From DATJLQ01 sp035509415 (GTDB taxonomy: Bacteria; Pseudomonadota; Alphaproteobacteria; JACZXZ01): a DNA stretch of 22,417 bases. The stretch is from contig DATJLQ010000118.1 of NCBI GenBank assembly GCA_035509415.1, positions 1 through 22,417 on the forward strand. The letters are read 5' to 3'. Positions 22,110-22,417 of this stretch are shown piece by piece. The translations under genes were made by a program, and so were the position numbers. The notes below the pieces were generated by a model, which saw only the letters and a program-made list of their open reading frames with translations, had not been told where the DNA came from and made no database searches. How positions within the stretch are numbered: the stretch's first letter is position 1; every line of letters begins with the position of its first letter.

Positions 22110-22416
22110 CCCGGCCGTCGCGATCTTGCTGCTTGCGCTTGCATCTCCGGCGCACGCGACCGAGATCACCGTGCCCGCCGACGGCAGCGCCAGCTTCACG
22201 AGCCCGGGCAGCGTCATCGTCGCGATGAATGCGGGAGCCAAGACGGCCGAGCTCGCGCTCGATTGCCGAGCCCCCGCGCCCGAAGGTGCAACGCCTTCGG
22301 CACCCGCGCCGCAGAAGACGCGCGTCGAGCCCGGCGCTGCGATGCAATTCGCGGTCGATCCGAACAGCCGCTGCGATTTGCGCGTGCAAGGCGGACCGGT
22401 AAGCGTACAATACTGA
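22087..22416 (+). CDS. Small exported protein, unknown function
   Basis: A 109-residue protein ending at the window edge. Residues 10-24 are a hydrophobic signal-like segment with probable cleavage after AHA (22-24), leaving a small beta-rich periplasmic protein with an alanine/proline-rich middle and two cysteines (60, 96). It overlaps the endonuclease gene by 23 bp. The n-region lacks any lysine or arginine, unusual for a Sec signal; a TTG at codon 14 is an alternative start, or the original start may have been displaced when the restriction-modification genes arrived. Codon use is GC-rich, like the core genes. No family recognised. Confidence 0.65.
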   Translation: MASLSWHDPAVAILLLALASPAHATEITVPADGSASFTSPGSVIVAMNAGAKTAELALDCRAPAPEGATPSAPAPQKTRVEPGAAMQFAVDPNSRCDLRVQGGPVSVQY

Positions 22417-22417
22417 T

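Overview
The window is high-GC DNA from a proteobacterium, most likely an alphaproteobacterium of the Rhodospirillales type. Three things suggest this. Almost every core gene has GC-rich third positions. The order secG-pyrG / tpiA / ppiD-trpE ... trpG-trpD-trpC-moaC-moeA-lexA is an alphaproteobacterial arrangement (family knowledge, not searched). The lexA promoter carries a GAAC-N7-GAAC operator, the reverse complement of the alphaproteobacterial GTTC-N7-GTTC SOS box. No rRNA, tRNA or CRISPR array was seen.

Left arm (1-4660, all minus strand): tpiA, secG, pyrG, a cysteine-rich lipoprotein and kdsA (running off the left edge). These cover glycolysis, Sec export, CTP synthesis and KDO (lipopolysaccharide) synthesis, so the cell is a Gram-negative with LPS. 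Regulatory signals here include a 16-bp tandem repeat before secG and a TATAAT box so close to the pyrG ATG that the mRNA may be nearly leaderless.

Centre (4842-15026): ppiD and trpE form a plus-strand unit with a good promoter. After trpE comes a block of about 6.9 kb that separates trpE from trpG. It holds two paralogous polytopic membrane proteins, an HD-GYP phosphodiesterase-like gene, an AT-rich segment with one minus-strand membrane-protein gene flanked by imperfect direct repeats, and a glycine-zipper lipoprotein. Between the two membrane genes lies an 84-bp reading frame whose start matches the start of the HD-GYP gene and whose end matches its last 18 codons. I read this as the scar of a deleted second HD-GYP gene, so a [membrane protein + HD-GYP] pair was apparently duplicated in tandem and one HD-GYP copy then lost.

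Right arm (15335-22416, plus strand): trpG-trpD-trpC-moaC-moeA is a tightly packed operon for tryptophan and molybdenum cofactor synthesis. lexA follows with its own SOS-controlled promoter. Fourteen bases after lexA starts a TTG-initiated beta-class DNA methyltransferase, overlapped by a probable PD-(D/E)xK restriction endonuclease, together a compact type II restriction-modification system. The endonuclease gene in turn overlaps a small exported protein. The packing suggests that the restriction-modification genes can be transcribed from the SOS-regulated lexA promoter. This is the most testable unusual system here, together with the duplicated membrane protein/HD-GYP module.
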